This document shows, piece after piece, positions 37,351-49,733 of a stretch of DNA of 64,000 nucleotides (the stretch's first letter is position 1; every line of letters starts with the position of its first letter). The DNA comes from Zeugodacus cucurbitae. Lineage: Eukaryota; Arthropoda; Insecta; Diptera; Tephritidae. A program made the position numbers and the translations under genes. The notes beneath the pieces were generated by a model. It did no database searches. It had not been told where the DNA came from and saw only the letters and a program-made list of their open reading frames with translations. The stretch lies in NCBI RefSeq assembly GCF_028554725.1, contig NC_071668.1, positions 15,359,501-15,423,500 of the forward strand. Reading direction: 5' to 3'.

Positions 37351-39797
37351 ATGGCCGATGAACAGAACATTCTTGATGCTCAGAAACAATTCGCTGATGT
37401 GGACATAAATAACGGCAGTGCCTCAGGTGCAGAGGATGACGAGGAAGAAGAGGTTCCAGCACCTGGTTCTGTCGACAACGATTTATTTGCCATAACACCA
37501 ACAAGTGAAATTCATGTAAGAACACTTTTACATTTTAAATGTTCAATAATGTATATATCCTTTAATGTAACCGAACATCATAATATGTCCGAAATTGCTC
37601 ACTGACTCACAAAAATAGTGGGCGGTGTCTCAAATATAAGACAATTTCCATACGCATTAAATTGTTTATCACATCAATTTCTGATATGAGTTGAAACTTC
37701 ACACTACTGCAGTTTCATAAATCGTCCATATGTAGACTTGCCATATACAATGCTTGCCGGTATTGAGATCTGCAGTAGTATTCTATAATATAATGTAAGC
37801 ACTGTTGTTGTTGTTTGTGCAACAGCAATTGTAATTTGTTTGCACTGTGACAGACGTAAATGAAGCAGTCTTATCAACAAATATGTAATGCTTATGAAAT
37901 TTCATTGGGGGCAATGAATTCGTTATGCTCAATGTGATTAATATATCAACACATATGTAACTTTTAGCAGAAATATTAGTAATTATGTGTTAAAAAGCAT
38001 AACATCTCAAATGTTATAATGCATATCAATGGAGATTTATGGTAAGATATTTATTTAAAATCAATTATTTTTTATAGCGCCGTATCTCATCAAGTAATCT
38101 CGAAGATGTGCTTACCGACAATGGTGACTATTTCATAGAAGTAACGGTGGCAGAGCCACAAAAAGTCGGTGATGGTATAGGTTCATATCTTACTTATAAG
38201 TGAGTATCGAGAACTATTTATTATTTTATATTTCATTTATATATGTATGTAATATAATTCATGTTCCATAGGGTAACAACGAAAACAAACATTCCGAAAT
38301 TCAAACGCTCTGAATTCAGTACAATGAGAAGATTTAGTGACTTTTTAGGAATACACGATGTACTGTCAGGAAAATATACAAGACTTGGTAGAATTATCCC
38401 ACCAGCACCATCAAAAAATATTATAGGTAAACAATTACAATGATCAAACAAAAACATTACAATAATACCTAAATCACAACTGAAAATTTTAAAACTAAAA
38501 ATTGTATTTCTATCTTTAATATAACATTTGTAATCAATATATAAACAAGGCGGTAAATATTATTATTAGCAAACAGAAACTTCAGATGCTTAATACTTTT
38601 GTTTTAGGTAGCACTAAAGTGAAAATGAGTCCACAACAAACGGAGCCCGGTGCACCGCGAAATGCCGAATGGGTTGAAACGCGAAGAGCTGCTTTGCAAC
38701 GATATGTAAATCGTACAGCCCAACATCCGATGTTGCGTGTAGATCTCGATTTCATTAATTTCTTGGAAAGTGATCAGGTAAATAAACTTGTCTAATGGTA
38801 GTTTAATTAATATTTAACAATGATTTATTCAAAGGAACTCCCTCGTGCTGTTAATACAGCAACTCTCAGCGGCGCCGGTGTCATGCGTCTTTTCAATAAA
38901 GTTGGAGAAACTGTTAATAAAATTACTTACAAAATGGATGAAAGCGATCCCGTAAGCATAAATTTACATATTATGTTTTCACCTAAATTAACTAAGATGG
39001 TATTCTGTATTCTTTGCTCTTTTATAGTGGTTTGATGAGAAAATTACTGAAGTGGAAAATTTGGATGCGAATCTACAAAAATTGCATTCAGCGTTGAAAT
39101 CTCTTGTTAACACACGTAAAGAGTTATCTGCTCTGACTGGCCTAGTCGCCAAATCGGCGGCCATGCTAAGTACTTGTGAAGAGCACACCGGCCTGTCGCG
39201 TGCACTTTCTAACTTAGCTGATGTAGAAGAAAAAATCGAATTGCTGCGTTCAGAACAGGCCAACTCAGACTTTTTCATAATGGCAGAATTCGTAAAAGAC
39301 TACATCGATCTATTCAGCGCTGTTAAATCTGTATTTCATGAGCGCGTCAAAGTATTTCAAAACTGGCAACATGCACAACTACAATTGTCGAAGCGACGAG
39401 AAAATCGAGGTCGCTATGAACTTGCTAATCGGACTGACAAACTGGAACAAGCGCAACAGGAAGTTGAAGAGGTTTGAAATATAAAATTTATATATGTAAT
39501 TTATTTTACTGATGTCAACTCTTAATTGCAGTGGCAAACAAAAGTGCAACGCTGCCAACAACAGTTTGATGATATATCGGCAGAAATTAAAAAAGAAATG
39601 GAACGTTTCGAGTTGAACAGAATACGTGAATTCAAAGTAAACACGATGAAATATATTGAGGATCAGATGGCGCATCAACAACAGGTGCGCATAAAAATTT
39701 ATTGAAATATATTAAAAAAATTAAAAAAAATGTTTTTTCTTTGCAGATTATTTCATATTGGGAAACTTTTATACCGTCTGCACGAGAAATTGTTTAA
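37351..39797 (+). CDS. Snx1: Sorting nexin 1/2 (PX-BAR)
   Basis: Retromer-associated sorting nexin that binds PI3P on endosomes and tubulates membranes for cargo recycling. Exons 37351-37515, 38078-38199, 38272-38426, 38608-38777, 38835-38951, 39028-39471, 39532-39684, 39747-39797 join to 458 aa. Acidic N-terminus (EDDEEEEVPAPG), PX domain about 65-190 with the PI3P-binding RRFSDF and the PPAPSKNIIG loop, then a BAR domain of long amphipathic coiled coils about 225-458 ending SYWETFIPSAREIV, the typical SNX1/2 C-terminus. The first intron (562 bp) has no other feature. Start is the first ATG after an in-frame stop region and gives the family's acidic head. Confidence 0.94.
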
Positions 39798-41395
39798 ATA
39801 AAACTGTGTGTACGTCCTCAGCAAACGCTTAAGTGCAGAATCCTTGTGTGAAACGCCTTTTATATATGTATGAAAAGTAAAAAACTAATTAATTCGCATC
39901 AAAGCAGGATATGCTTTTACAAATCTTTTATATATAGCATATAAAAGCAAAGGACAGAAGTTCTGTGTATCTACGTTCCACAAAGTATTTTTGATTAAAT
40001 ATTATTTTTTTTTATAATTTTTGTAAAGTATTCAAAAAAAATTGTTAAAAAAAATTAATACATGTATAGGCTTATTAATTGAGTGTGTGCTCAGTTAGTT
40101 AAGAAAAAATATTGAATATTTAAAATATAACATACCAGCATGATAAAAATGTTAGCTCTATTATACATAAATATGTATGTATATCTCAAGAATATTTTGA
40201 AAATTTATAAATGAATATATAAAAATTACGCAAATTGAATAAATAAAATTGTAAATAATGCAATTTACACTATGATAAATTATTTATAGGGCTTTTACAC
40301 ACATTTAGGTATGAGTTTGGTGTGAAAATAGAAAGATAAACCAAATATACAATTTCTGATATAATTGACCGGCGCAATACTTTAGAGTTAAACTATGTTA
40401 TGTTATATTCGACCAATGATAACTCCATTTAAAATTACTCATATACGTTTTCTAAAACTAAAATGGTATTATTGTAAGTTTGCTAAGTAATGTCGTCATC
40501 TTATGCTGTTCCACAACTGTTGGGTCTACGTAAAGGTTACTTTTTAGCCGATGGTACCCAGTGTCAGGCTTTGACTTGTGTTAACTCAATGTAAGCAAGT
40601 CGTGATATGTCCGATAGAAATGTGGATTGGAAGTTTATACACATAAGTGGAGTACCTACCCCGAAAAGGTACAGCCTTCATTAACGTAATTTTGCAGTCT
40701 AAATAAATACAAATTTTATTTATGTAAGAATTAACAAACCTTAGTGAATTAATTCTGTAATTGCTCTTTTTTATCTATCCAATGAAGTCAACAAATTTGC
40801 ACACATACGCGTTTCCATATACACATCCTTAAGGATCGATTGCCTTTGAATACTTTCCTTGCTTCCTACTAATCCTCTCGAATTTACGCCGTGTGAATCT
40901 ATTTCACTGACATTAAAAGAACACTACGAAATCCATAGCTTTAATGCACATATTTCACTTAGAATTTTGAGCTTAATTGAAAAATATTCTTAATATTATA
41001 AGTGGTATTTTATTTTAAAATTAATATTGAAATATATCCGAATATTAATTTAACACTTTTGATTTGACACAACATTTTCACAGAAAAACCCGCGCAACTT
41101 GTCAAAACTCCAATAAGAAAAAACAAAAAGTGAAACTGAGATCAAGACAAAATACATAAAATTATAGGGTACATCTACATATATTTTACAATATTGCAGA
41201 TAATTTACACTATTGTAAACCTGTTACAAAATTATTGGTACAAAAAATCAAAGTATAAATTACAAATTTAATATTTATTAATTCTAGTGGCAACCATCGT
41301 GCTCATGTAAACATATGATTCTGACAGTTCTTTATTTATTAATTGATTTCTATCCATTTCAACAGATTTGCAGTTGGTTAGGAATTAAAAAAGTC
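39798..41395. other. Spacer between Snx1 and COX5B
   Basis: About 1.6 kb. First part is the Snx1 3' UTR (AATAAA-like words overlap its stop codon and recur at about 40240). The last part should hold the COX5B promoter; a CAACAG at 41360-41365 could be the acceptor of a 5' UTR intron. No gene seen. Confidence 0.5.
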
Positions 41396-41979
41396 ATGGC
41401 GTGTACAAAACTCTACAGTGGGCTACAACTTTTAAGTCGTAATTCGACTAGCCGTGTTCTGAGCTCATCTATCGTCAATTCAAGCCGCAATTATAGCAAC
41501 TCACGCAATGATTTAGAAAAATCCACACACACTGGACAGGTGTATATCATCAAACCATCAGCCTATTACGCAAACATTATACATATTTTCTATTTTGTTT
41601 TTGCATACACATAATAAACTAATGCACTTTTGTAATTTAGGTTTTTGACAAGGAAGATTATCGCAATGTGCGATTTGTTAATGCCAAACGATATGTGAAC
41701 GAAAATTGGGGCATCAATTTGATCGATGAAGTACCACCAATTGAAGTTACAGACCGTGTTGTCTATTGTGATGGCGGTGATGCGAACTTGGGTCATCCTA
41801 AAATTTACATAAATTTGGTAAGCGGATATAAGTGTATTTAATGCATGTTTATGTTTGTTTATATTGCGAGTTTCGATTAAATGTTTTTTTCATATTTCCT
41901 CGTCTAGGATAAACCGGGTCCTCAAATCTGTGGATATTGTGGTCTTAGATTTGTAAAGAAAGAGGGACACCACCATTAA
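41396..41979 (+). CDS. COX5B: Cytochrome c oxidase subunit 5B, mitochondrial
   Basis: Nuclear-encoded, zinc-binding peripheral subunit of respiratory complex IV on the matrix side. Exons 41396-41539, 41641-41817, 41908-41979 give 130 aa. An Arg/Ser-rich presequence (about 1-35) precedes the mature part. Zinc ligands: Cys of VYCDGG and the pair CGYCG; the family's second upstream ligand position is Gly here. The C-terminus reads LRFVKKEGHHH. AATAAA at 42052 marks the 3' end. A second, diverged copy with identical intron positions follows 0.4 kb downstream. Confidence 0.95.
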
Positions 41980-42377
41980 ATTTTATTGTTGGAAGAAGTT
42001 GAATGTGGAAAAATACAAGTGGGAGAATTATTGATTTGAATTGTCTCTGTGAATAAATATTTTGAAAACGAATCACCATAGATTTTGATTTTAGTCGTGA
42101 AAATATTGCTTTTAATATTGATACTTGAGTTTGGCGATATATAAAATGCAAATGTGATGTTTAATTAATTTGCGAGTACTAAGAAGTTTCAATATTGATA
42201 AACCGTTTAGTTGGTATATATTATAAAAAAAAATTATTTAAAAGAAAAAGCATTAATAGCACGGTAAGTCTTCCTCAGAATATATTTACGAAATTTTTAA
42301 CAAGTATACAGGGTAATAAAAGTCGTAAAGACATATCAATTTTAATATTAGATTTTGTTTTTATTGGAATTAAAAAA

Positions 42378-42900
42378 ATGTGGACGACTAAATTTTTAAA
42401 AGATGCTCTCAAACATAAGAGATTTGTAAATTTTCATTTGATACGTTTGCGAAGTGATCTAAAGGAAGTATCACACACAGGACAAGTACTACATATTATC
42501 CAAATATTTATGTGAAACTATTACACTTATAAGTACACTATCTACGCAGTTATGGGCAGAGGATGACTACCGAAATGTACGTTTTATGAACGCTAAACGT
42601 TGGGTAAACAAGAACTGGGGCGCCGTATTCGCACATGAAATAGAAACTATAATAACGCCAGAACGTGTAGTACATTGTGATGGCGATGGTGCACTGGGTC
42701 ATCCAAGGGTCTATATATGTTTGGTAAATTATAAATAAATAAAAACAAAACAAAAATAAATATACATATATGTATAACTTTACTAGGACAAACCTACCAA
42801 GCATTGGTGTCATTATTGTTTGAAATCATTTGTAAAAACAGAATTTGCGGATGCTATACTCGGAGAAGCGCATAAAGTAAAAAGTGAATTTAAGAAATGA
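42378..42900 (+). CDS. COX5BL: COX5B-like tandem paralogue
   Basis: Exons 42378-42485, 42550-42723, 42787-42900 give 131 aa with intron positions identical to the neighbouring COX5B, so the pair arose by tandem duplication. The core EDDYRNVRFMNAKRWVNKNWG matches COX5B, and the zinc cysteines (VHCDGDG, WCHYC) are kept, with an extra Cys at YICL. It differs by a less Ser-rich, more basic N-terminus (MWTTKFLKDALKHKRF) and a longer charged C-terminus (EFADAILGEAHKVKSEFKK). Start assigned to ATG 42378; an upstream in-frame ATG at 42195 would add 61 residues of low-complexity sequence and is unlikely. Expression (perhaps testis, as for many fly duplicates of mitochondrial genes) is inference. Confidence 0.88.
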
Positions 42901-44762
42901 TTAAGATACAATATTTCGTCAGACATCTCAAAACACTAAATCTATTTGTGCCGACTAATACCTCAGTATATACTAACACTGTGATTTGTATAAACAAATC
43001 CACCTCGTTTATATTTGTTATTACTATTAAAACCAGAACTTAATATACACATATATGTAAATGCAATATTCTGCCTCAACGATATCGATGTTATTATTTT
43101 TATATTTAGAGAAAATCAACGCCTTAAATAAAAAAGAAAAACATTTAAAACAATTTTAATTGCACATGTAAGTAGATAATATATATTTTTTTAATTGTTT
43201 TAAGTAGATACAAATATCTGTACGTTAAATTATATTTGCAACTGTTAAAATATATGTAGAACACTGAAATGTGGTTCATAAATAACCAAATCAAATATGG
43301 CATATAAATTTTAAGAAATAATCCTTAACTTAGTTAATTTAATTGGTATGTAGCATTTATGCATGTCGATACATATTAAAGAGTTTAAGATTTCAAAACA
43401 AATATGTATCTATTGACAAAGCATAAATGTATATACTATGTACGTTTAAAAAAATAAACAATATGTTAACTTTTTTTGAATTTCGTCAAAAGTTTTAAAA
43501 CTATATTTTACACAGTTAATATTAAAATTACTACAAAATAATATCAAAGTCTTTATGGTTGCCAATAGGTATTATATGTTCATATGAAAAACAAATATTT
43601 ATAGCTAAATGATATCAAGCGCCAATGCGCATTTGAGAATGAATATTAACTTAGATGAAGGATTTATAATATATGTATGTGTATATAGCATAAGTAAATA
43701 TGTATGTATATATGATGTTATGTTTAAACATCTTTCTTTGTTCTTGCACTTTAGATGGATTTCATTGAAACTCAGTACTGCAGTATCCCAATATTCATTT
43801 TCTCACAAACTACATTCGTAAAGTATTATATATGACAAAAGTAATTATTGAGATATCATCGCGCTCAAATTCCTTCAATTGAAAGCAACCAACCACACTT
43901 AGAAAAATCCATATCACGAATTAATTCGTGCTAACTAAAGAATCAAAGAAAAAATACTTTTGTGTAATATTCATAATCGCTGTCAACCGTTGTCTCCTAA
44001 CTAACTGTCATTTAACATATTCCGAGTCGATATGTTTCATTCGAATATTTTTTTTTTTTTAAATACCACCGAATTCTAACTACACCGCCCTTCAATGTGA
44101 CAGCTAGGCAGTTGGGCGACTCATTCGTGTGTGTGTATATATGTTAAACGTAAATCGTTTCAACAAATAAACAACATTCTCATTTCTCAGCTCACCCTGT
44201 CGCTGACGCTAGCGTTCATCAAACAATCATAGTGAATTCTTATGATCAATTGTTTGATCCAGAGATATACGTCCCCGAAATAAATCACAAAGTTCTGTTT
44301 ACGCTCCATGAAGATGCTCGTAATCAAATTAAAATATTAAGATATACGAAATAAATTCCATGAAAACAGTACAGAACCAGTATAGAATTGTACACTTGAG
44401 ATTATAGACGTATGATTGTGTAGCATCAATAAGTGAACATCCTATGTAAATCGTTTACACAATTCCAATTTACATCAAATGATGGACAAATATTTAAGTC
44501 AAATTCACCTGTGTATGTCTACCATACTTGTTCTGTATTTGTTTCGGTTATAGTTGTGGATGCTGCGGTCATCCGTGTTGTTGCTGTCATTATTGCTGCC
44601 GCTGCTGCTCATGCAATGCTATCTGCTTTCTGTAGCCTCAATTGAATTTCATCTAAAACACCAAACACTTAAGGATCTAGTTACTAATACATAGTATATC
44701 TGAATTTGAATATAGACGGGTAATAAGTTGCCAACAAGGATTCGGCCAATAAGCACCACTGG
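42901..44762. other. AT-rich spacer between COX5B-like (+) and HAX1-like (-)
   Basis: About 1.9 kb. Convergent 3' ends. Many TATATGTA words; TTTATT on the plus strand near 44165 and later could serve the minus-strand gene. The short plus frame 44433-44645 is a GTTGTTGCTGCT-like low-complexity stretch. No gene seen. Confidence 0.5.
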
Positions 44763-46455
44763 TCACCAGAGGTTCCTTGGTACGGCGTAACCTTCTTTTG
44801 TTACGTAAATATTACGATCCGAATACTCTTCGGATTTGGCGATGCCACCCTCCTTTTGTTTGATGACACCGGCACCACCAGCATTATCATACGTAGTAAT
44901 TGTCTCGGATTTTCCATCAATGGTACGTGTTATAGTTGTTGTTGTATTACCTTGAGAGTCCTTGGTGACCTTTGTAGTCTCATAACTACCATCCGGTTTA
45001 CGTATAGTTTTAGACATTACACTCTGGCTGAACATTTTCGGACCCTATAGCAGCATAGAAAGTTATCTTTATGTAGGAGTATACATATGTATATGCATTC
45101 GAAAACACAATTTGCATAAATTAAAAGCAATTAAACCCAAAATAATATAAAAAAATATCAAAACAGTTTTTGTGGAAAATGTGTGACAGTCAATCAAACT
45201 GTAAAAATGAAAATTCATTCATTTGTATCAAAAGGATTACTTCCTGATTCGAACCAAAAATATTTACACAAACACATGCCATTTTATCATTATAGCTTTC
45301 AATATTATGAATTGCGACATACCTGGTAAGTCCCTTCAAAAACTCCTCCACCAAATGGTGCTGGACCACGTGGTATCATCGGTGTCATTGGTGTCATCAT
45401 GTCAGGACGAGCGCGCGGCATACGTGGCTGCTTCGGTGCGTCTTCATTATCCAGGGTACCATGTATTTTGCCCAAAATTTTCTCCTCGTCGCTCAATTTT
45501 TGCTTACGTATAGGATTACGCATAGCTTTGTTGTCATTGCGTGGCAAAATGTTTGGCAATTCCTCATTGGGTGATAAACGTTGCATTAATGAATGCAATT
45601 GATCAGCATAAATTCTGCAATATACAATTTACTATAGTATAACTTGCATACTTTGTAAAACAGATTTACTTACTCGCCATCCAAATCAGTATCCATGATT
45701 TCGGCCTTCTTTTTTTCAAACTCTTTCAAAATGTCAATATTTTCAAATCCTGGCTTTAGAAAATCTTCCTTTAAATCTTTATCGATTTTAACATCACTAT
45801 CTATTTATTTGAAAATAAAATTTTTGTTTAAATAAAAAAGTAAATATAAATTAAACTTTTAAACAGTTACTTACCTTCAAATTCACTAACTGCTTCCAAA
45901 ATTTGTTGCATTTGCCGCTCGAAGTGTTTCTGCAACTCTACAGGATTTGTGAAAATTTGAAAAGCAAACTTACGATTATCATCGAATAGTTCATCATCAG
46001 TTTCCGCTTCCTCGAACCACTGTGGTTTGCGAAACTCGTCCTTTGCCGTTGCTCTAGCGAAGAGAAAAAAAATCAAGAAATCATTTTTTTAATGTAAATA
46101 GACAACTACTTTAAATGATTTGGTGTACATTTTTTGTATCATTTGATTCTTGACGAATAAAAAAAACGATGGCAACACTCAAAGGATATACTGCAATATG
46201 CGCAGCCTCCGAATATTGGCCTGGCCAAAGTATCTACCCAAGAATATAATTTGCACAATATCGATCGAATACTTTTCATGTTAATAATATAGAAAAAATT
46301 ATGGTAGATTGCAAGAACTCACTCGACAAGTTTTCAAATAATATGCATGCGTATGCTTTCTATGTTAATTTCACTTACTCGTCCTTATGATCGGTTCCGT
46401 TCAAGCTTGATGACTCCTTCTCGTTCATTTTGAACATTTTACGCAAGATATCCAT
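44763..46455 (-). CDS. HAX1-like protein (HCLS1-associated protein X-1 family)
   Basis: Exons in order of translation: 46455-46379, 46053-45875, 45800-45674, 45614-45323, 45044-44763; the frame closes to 318 aa. The C-terminal part (VMSKTIRKPDGSYETTKVT..SQGNTTTTITRTIDGK) matches the conserved C-terminal beta-rich segment of HAX1, where the mammalian protein has a KITKPDG and VTR pattern. The middle has an acidic helical part (FAFQIFTNPVELQKHFERQMQQIL) and a Met/Pro/Gly-rich linker. HAX1 is a largely disordered, mainly mitochondrial protein linked to cell survival and to the mitochondrial protease/chaperone network; the same role here is inference from the family. No transmembrane segment evident. 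Length is a little above the human protein. Confidence 0.8.
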
Positions 46456-48111
46456 TTTTTGCACTTCTCAAGCACCGCTACAACGACCAACAAAGTAGTA
46501 TTCAATTCGAATAGTCAGTCACACGACCACACAGCCAGAATAAAGTTCAAATAACTATCGCAAAAATGTTTATTACAATATTATGCCACTCAATAGCGTC
46601 CACACACCGCTTTTGTTGTACAGTAATAAACCCAATTTTTTTATTTTGCTTGATGTTGCAATTAATCTTCAAAACTCTTGATTACACTGCTAGGAAAAGA
46701 ATTTGCTCGAAATTTTCTCTATGCTGTCACTTTTTATCTTTTTCAACCTTTGCCTACCGTTCCGTTCTCTGTGCTTACGTTTTGAAGATTTATTCGCCTC
46801 CTGCCAGACCAGAGATTGACAGCCGCCGACCTGTTGTTGTGTGTGTGCGTGTACAAACAGGGTAATGTTTTGGGAAATTATACAGCTGATGATTGTTTTG
46901 GGAAATTATTATGCGCTCACTGCAACCGCCGCCGTCATGGTAACGTGAAATTAGACACAACTGTAAATTTTGACCGCTTTCCAAAATTGAAATTTCAAAC
47001 AAACGTATGTAAATATGTATGTATATGCCGATAATGTAGTGCAAATAGAAATAAAAATTGTTTTTGACAGTTGTACAAAAATCTGTAGAGCAACAAAATC
47101 GAATTGAGTGTTTTTCAACACAAATTATAAGCTAACTGATAAAAGATTCGCACAATACACCAAAATACAGCTGAACTTACTTATCTCAAATCACCATAAT
47201 CCACAAAAAACTTAGGAGTTAGAGAGATTCCCGAGTTATGGAAAGTAATTTGTATGAAATTTCTTCTATTTCCAGTTCGAGAGTTCGAGTTATGGAAGAT
47301 CAACTGTATAACCTTTCGACTGTTTTGGGGACCCCTACTTATGTATGAAATATGAACAACAAAATGCAATAAACAGAAAATCATTTCAGTATGGTTATTC
47401 ATTTTTGTATAGTTTTGTCACTCTACGCATATTTGAATTTATGTAATCGAAAAGATTATAGCACAGACAGAACTGCATGAATCTACAAAACCTAAAATTT
47501 TCAAATATAGACACGCAACTATTTTTTTTTTGTTCATATAAAGTAAAAGTATAATTTATATCATTCTCTCGTCTTGTGTTTTCATTTTGGTTGTATATCC
47601 ATGAACAACATTTAGGCTAAAATAAGCAATAATACATTTGTAAGTACAAAATTTTTACATCAACTTATTTGATTTTTTCACACAAATAAATATGTACCCA
47701 CGTATAAATACATACATATATGCATACATTATTTGGAAACACTCGTTATTATGAAACATTTCATAAAATCATTCAATAGCTTACATCTATGTACGTAGTA
47801 CTTACATATATATAAATTAGCAAGAACAAATATCTGGTAATTCGTTCGATTTCATTGAAACAAACTTCATAGTTTTGTTACTACAATATACTGTACATTT
47901 AAAATAAATAAATTTAAGTTTTGATTGTGCGATGTATGTATGTATTTGGTCTCATTTTTCTTTGGTATACACACACATGTACATGTTTACCAACTTTTTA
48001 CGAGATCTGTGAAATTTGCTTAAAATCTTTTATTTGGCGGTATATAATTAAATACTTTTTTAGTAACTGCAGAAGTATTGACAAGTATTCTAATAACCTA
48101 AATAATGTACA
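46456..48111. other. Spacer between HAX1-like and the BEN-domain gene
   Basis: About 1.65 kb. The first few hundred bases are the HAX1-like promoter. 47181-47402 contains an imperfect repeat of GAGTTATGGAAAGTAATTTG / GAGTTATGGAAGATCAACTG. The end near 48111 is the 3' UTR of the BEN gene. No other gene. Confidence 0.5.
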
Positions 48112-49733
48112 TCAAGCAACATTTTCTTTGTTTTGCTCTGTAAATGGCTTGAATTTGGCCTGTGCTAATTTCCACATTTTATTTTCATCCGCACACTTGG
48201 TGGTGATAGCATTACGAACCTCTTTATCGGATACTCTACAACGTCGAGTAACTGCAAATATAATGTCTTGTATAACCAAAGGGTTTAACATTTTCTTAAG
48301 TGGCTTATTATGATCTTTAAAAGCTGGCGAGGGTTTTCCAGTCATTGAGTGTGTGGCTAAGGTTTCACGATCGAAAACTGCCATCATAAGTTTCCTTGTG
48401 GCCATTGATGGATTATCCCAGTTAACATTATCGAAAACCTTGATCGGTACGCGTGTATTGTTTGGTCCAATCGATGTGTAAGAATTCTGTTTCAAGTCTG
48501 ATTTTCGCATAGCTCTTTCTTCCTGTCCATCGTGTTTTATTTCACCTCCATTAGCTGGTACATTGGAGTGGTTATCGTTAGCAGTTATTACCTGCTGTTG
48601 TTCTGTTATTTCACAATTTTGTGAATCTGGATATTGTGGTACAGTTGGTGAAGTTTCTGTCACTGCACGAGTATTTGAATAATGTGATACAGTTTGTGTG
48701 GATTCTGGACTTTCACATTTGTTTTGATCGGCGTATTGTGAAATATTTTCTGTAGACATTTTAAAACGCTTCGAGCTAGTGCCTGGCGTAATAGTATTTT
48801 GTTGTTGTAATTGGGTGGACAATCTCTGTTCCCCATTATGCTCGAACTTAATATCATTATCATTTGCTGTAGTTTGCTGCGCTTCCTCTGCCAAGCAAAT
48901 TTCTAAACGTTCAGAATCAGCGGAACCATTTAAATTTAATCCATTTTCTTCTTCGGCAATTTCAATCTCTATAGGGCCATCGTGTCCGTTGACATTGCCA
49001 TCAGCTATTATCGTGTAATTCACCTTACGTGGTCGGACACTTTGTATAGTATTTGTGACAGTATGCACGTCTTGGTGTTGTATAGCAACGTTGACATTTT
49101 GTGGCATATATTGTGTTTGCATACTGTTCTGGAAATGATGCGTCGGCTCTGAGCGTTGTTGTGGAGATTGCTGTTCCTCACAATGTACATTTCTTGAACT
49201 CACCTCTGTATTATATACTTGAAATTGTGTTGCTGTATATTGATCCTGCTGTTGCCTTTGCATATGATGTGATTGATTTTCATGCATTTGTACTGGTATT
49301 GGATTTACAATTATTTCACGTGAGTTTCGTATTTTTTGTGAATATGAGTTTCTGCCACGCCCACTTGAAGATTGTTGAGAAATAATTTCTGACTGAACAC
49401 GTACTTTAGACTCAAGATCACGTATTCTTTCTAATAATATTTTCTCCCTTTGTTTTTGCTCCTCAATGTACATATTTTGCATGTAATCGTCACTAATTCC
49501 AAGATCCGCATTTGAGGTCTGCGTCCAAGTATTCAACATCATAGGACGTTCATAACAATATTGTATTTCACTAGATCTGTCTGCATTTGTATATACTGTA
49601 ACAGGCTGTTGATGGTTTGTATTATGGGTAACATGCCGATTAACCGTTTGAATATGCTATCAATAAATTAAGTATTTTAATACAAATTTGCTTTATAGCT
49701 TTGATGTAAACTTACCATTGAATTGCGATCCAT
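48112..49733 (-). CDS. BEN-domain DNA-binding protein (Elba/Insensitive-like)
   Basis: Exons 49733-49716 (MDRNSM) and 49656-48112; the frame is open and in phase for 520 aa. A coiled-coil segment lies at about 60-95 (EEQKQREKILLERIRDLES), followed by a long Gln/Ser/Thr/Asn-rich disordered middle, then a C-terminal BEN domain at about 410-505: RKLMMAVFDRETLATHS, LVIQDIIFAVTRRCRVSDKEVRNAI, KCADENKMW. Fly BEN-solo proteins (Insensitive, Elba1, Elba2) bind palindromic or insulator sites and repress or insulate genes. A coiled coil plus C-terminal BEN points to this group. The neighbouring Arpc5 gene would fit Elba2, but that rests on recalled gene order, so no symbol is given. Confidence 0.85.

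Noticed and set aside
42195..42377. Upstream in-frame extension of the COX5B-like gene
   Set aside because: Lys/Ile-rich low-complexity sequence with no match to the family; the ATG at 42378 gives the expected length.
44433..44645. Plus-strand frame with VVDAAVIRVVAVIIAAAAAH
   Set aside because: Low-complexity GTTGTTGCTGCT-type repeat, no start context or neighbours supporting a gene.
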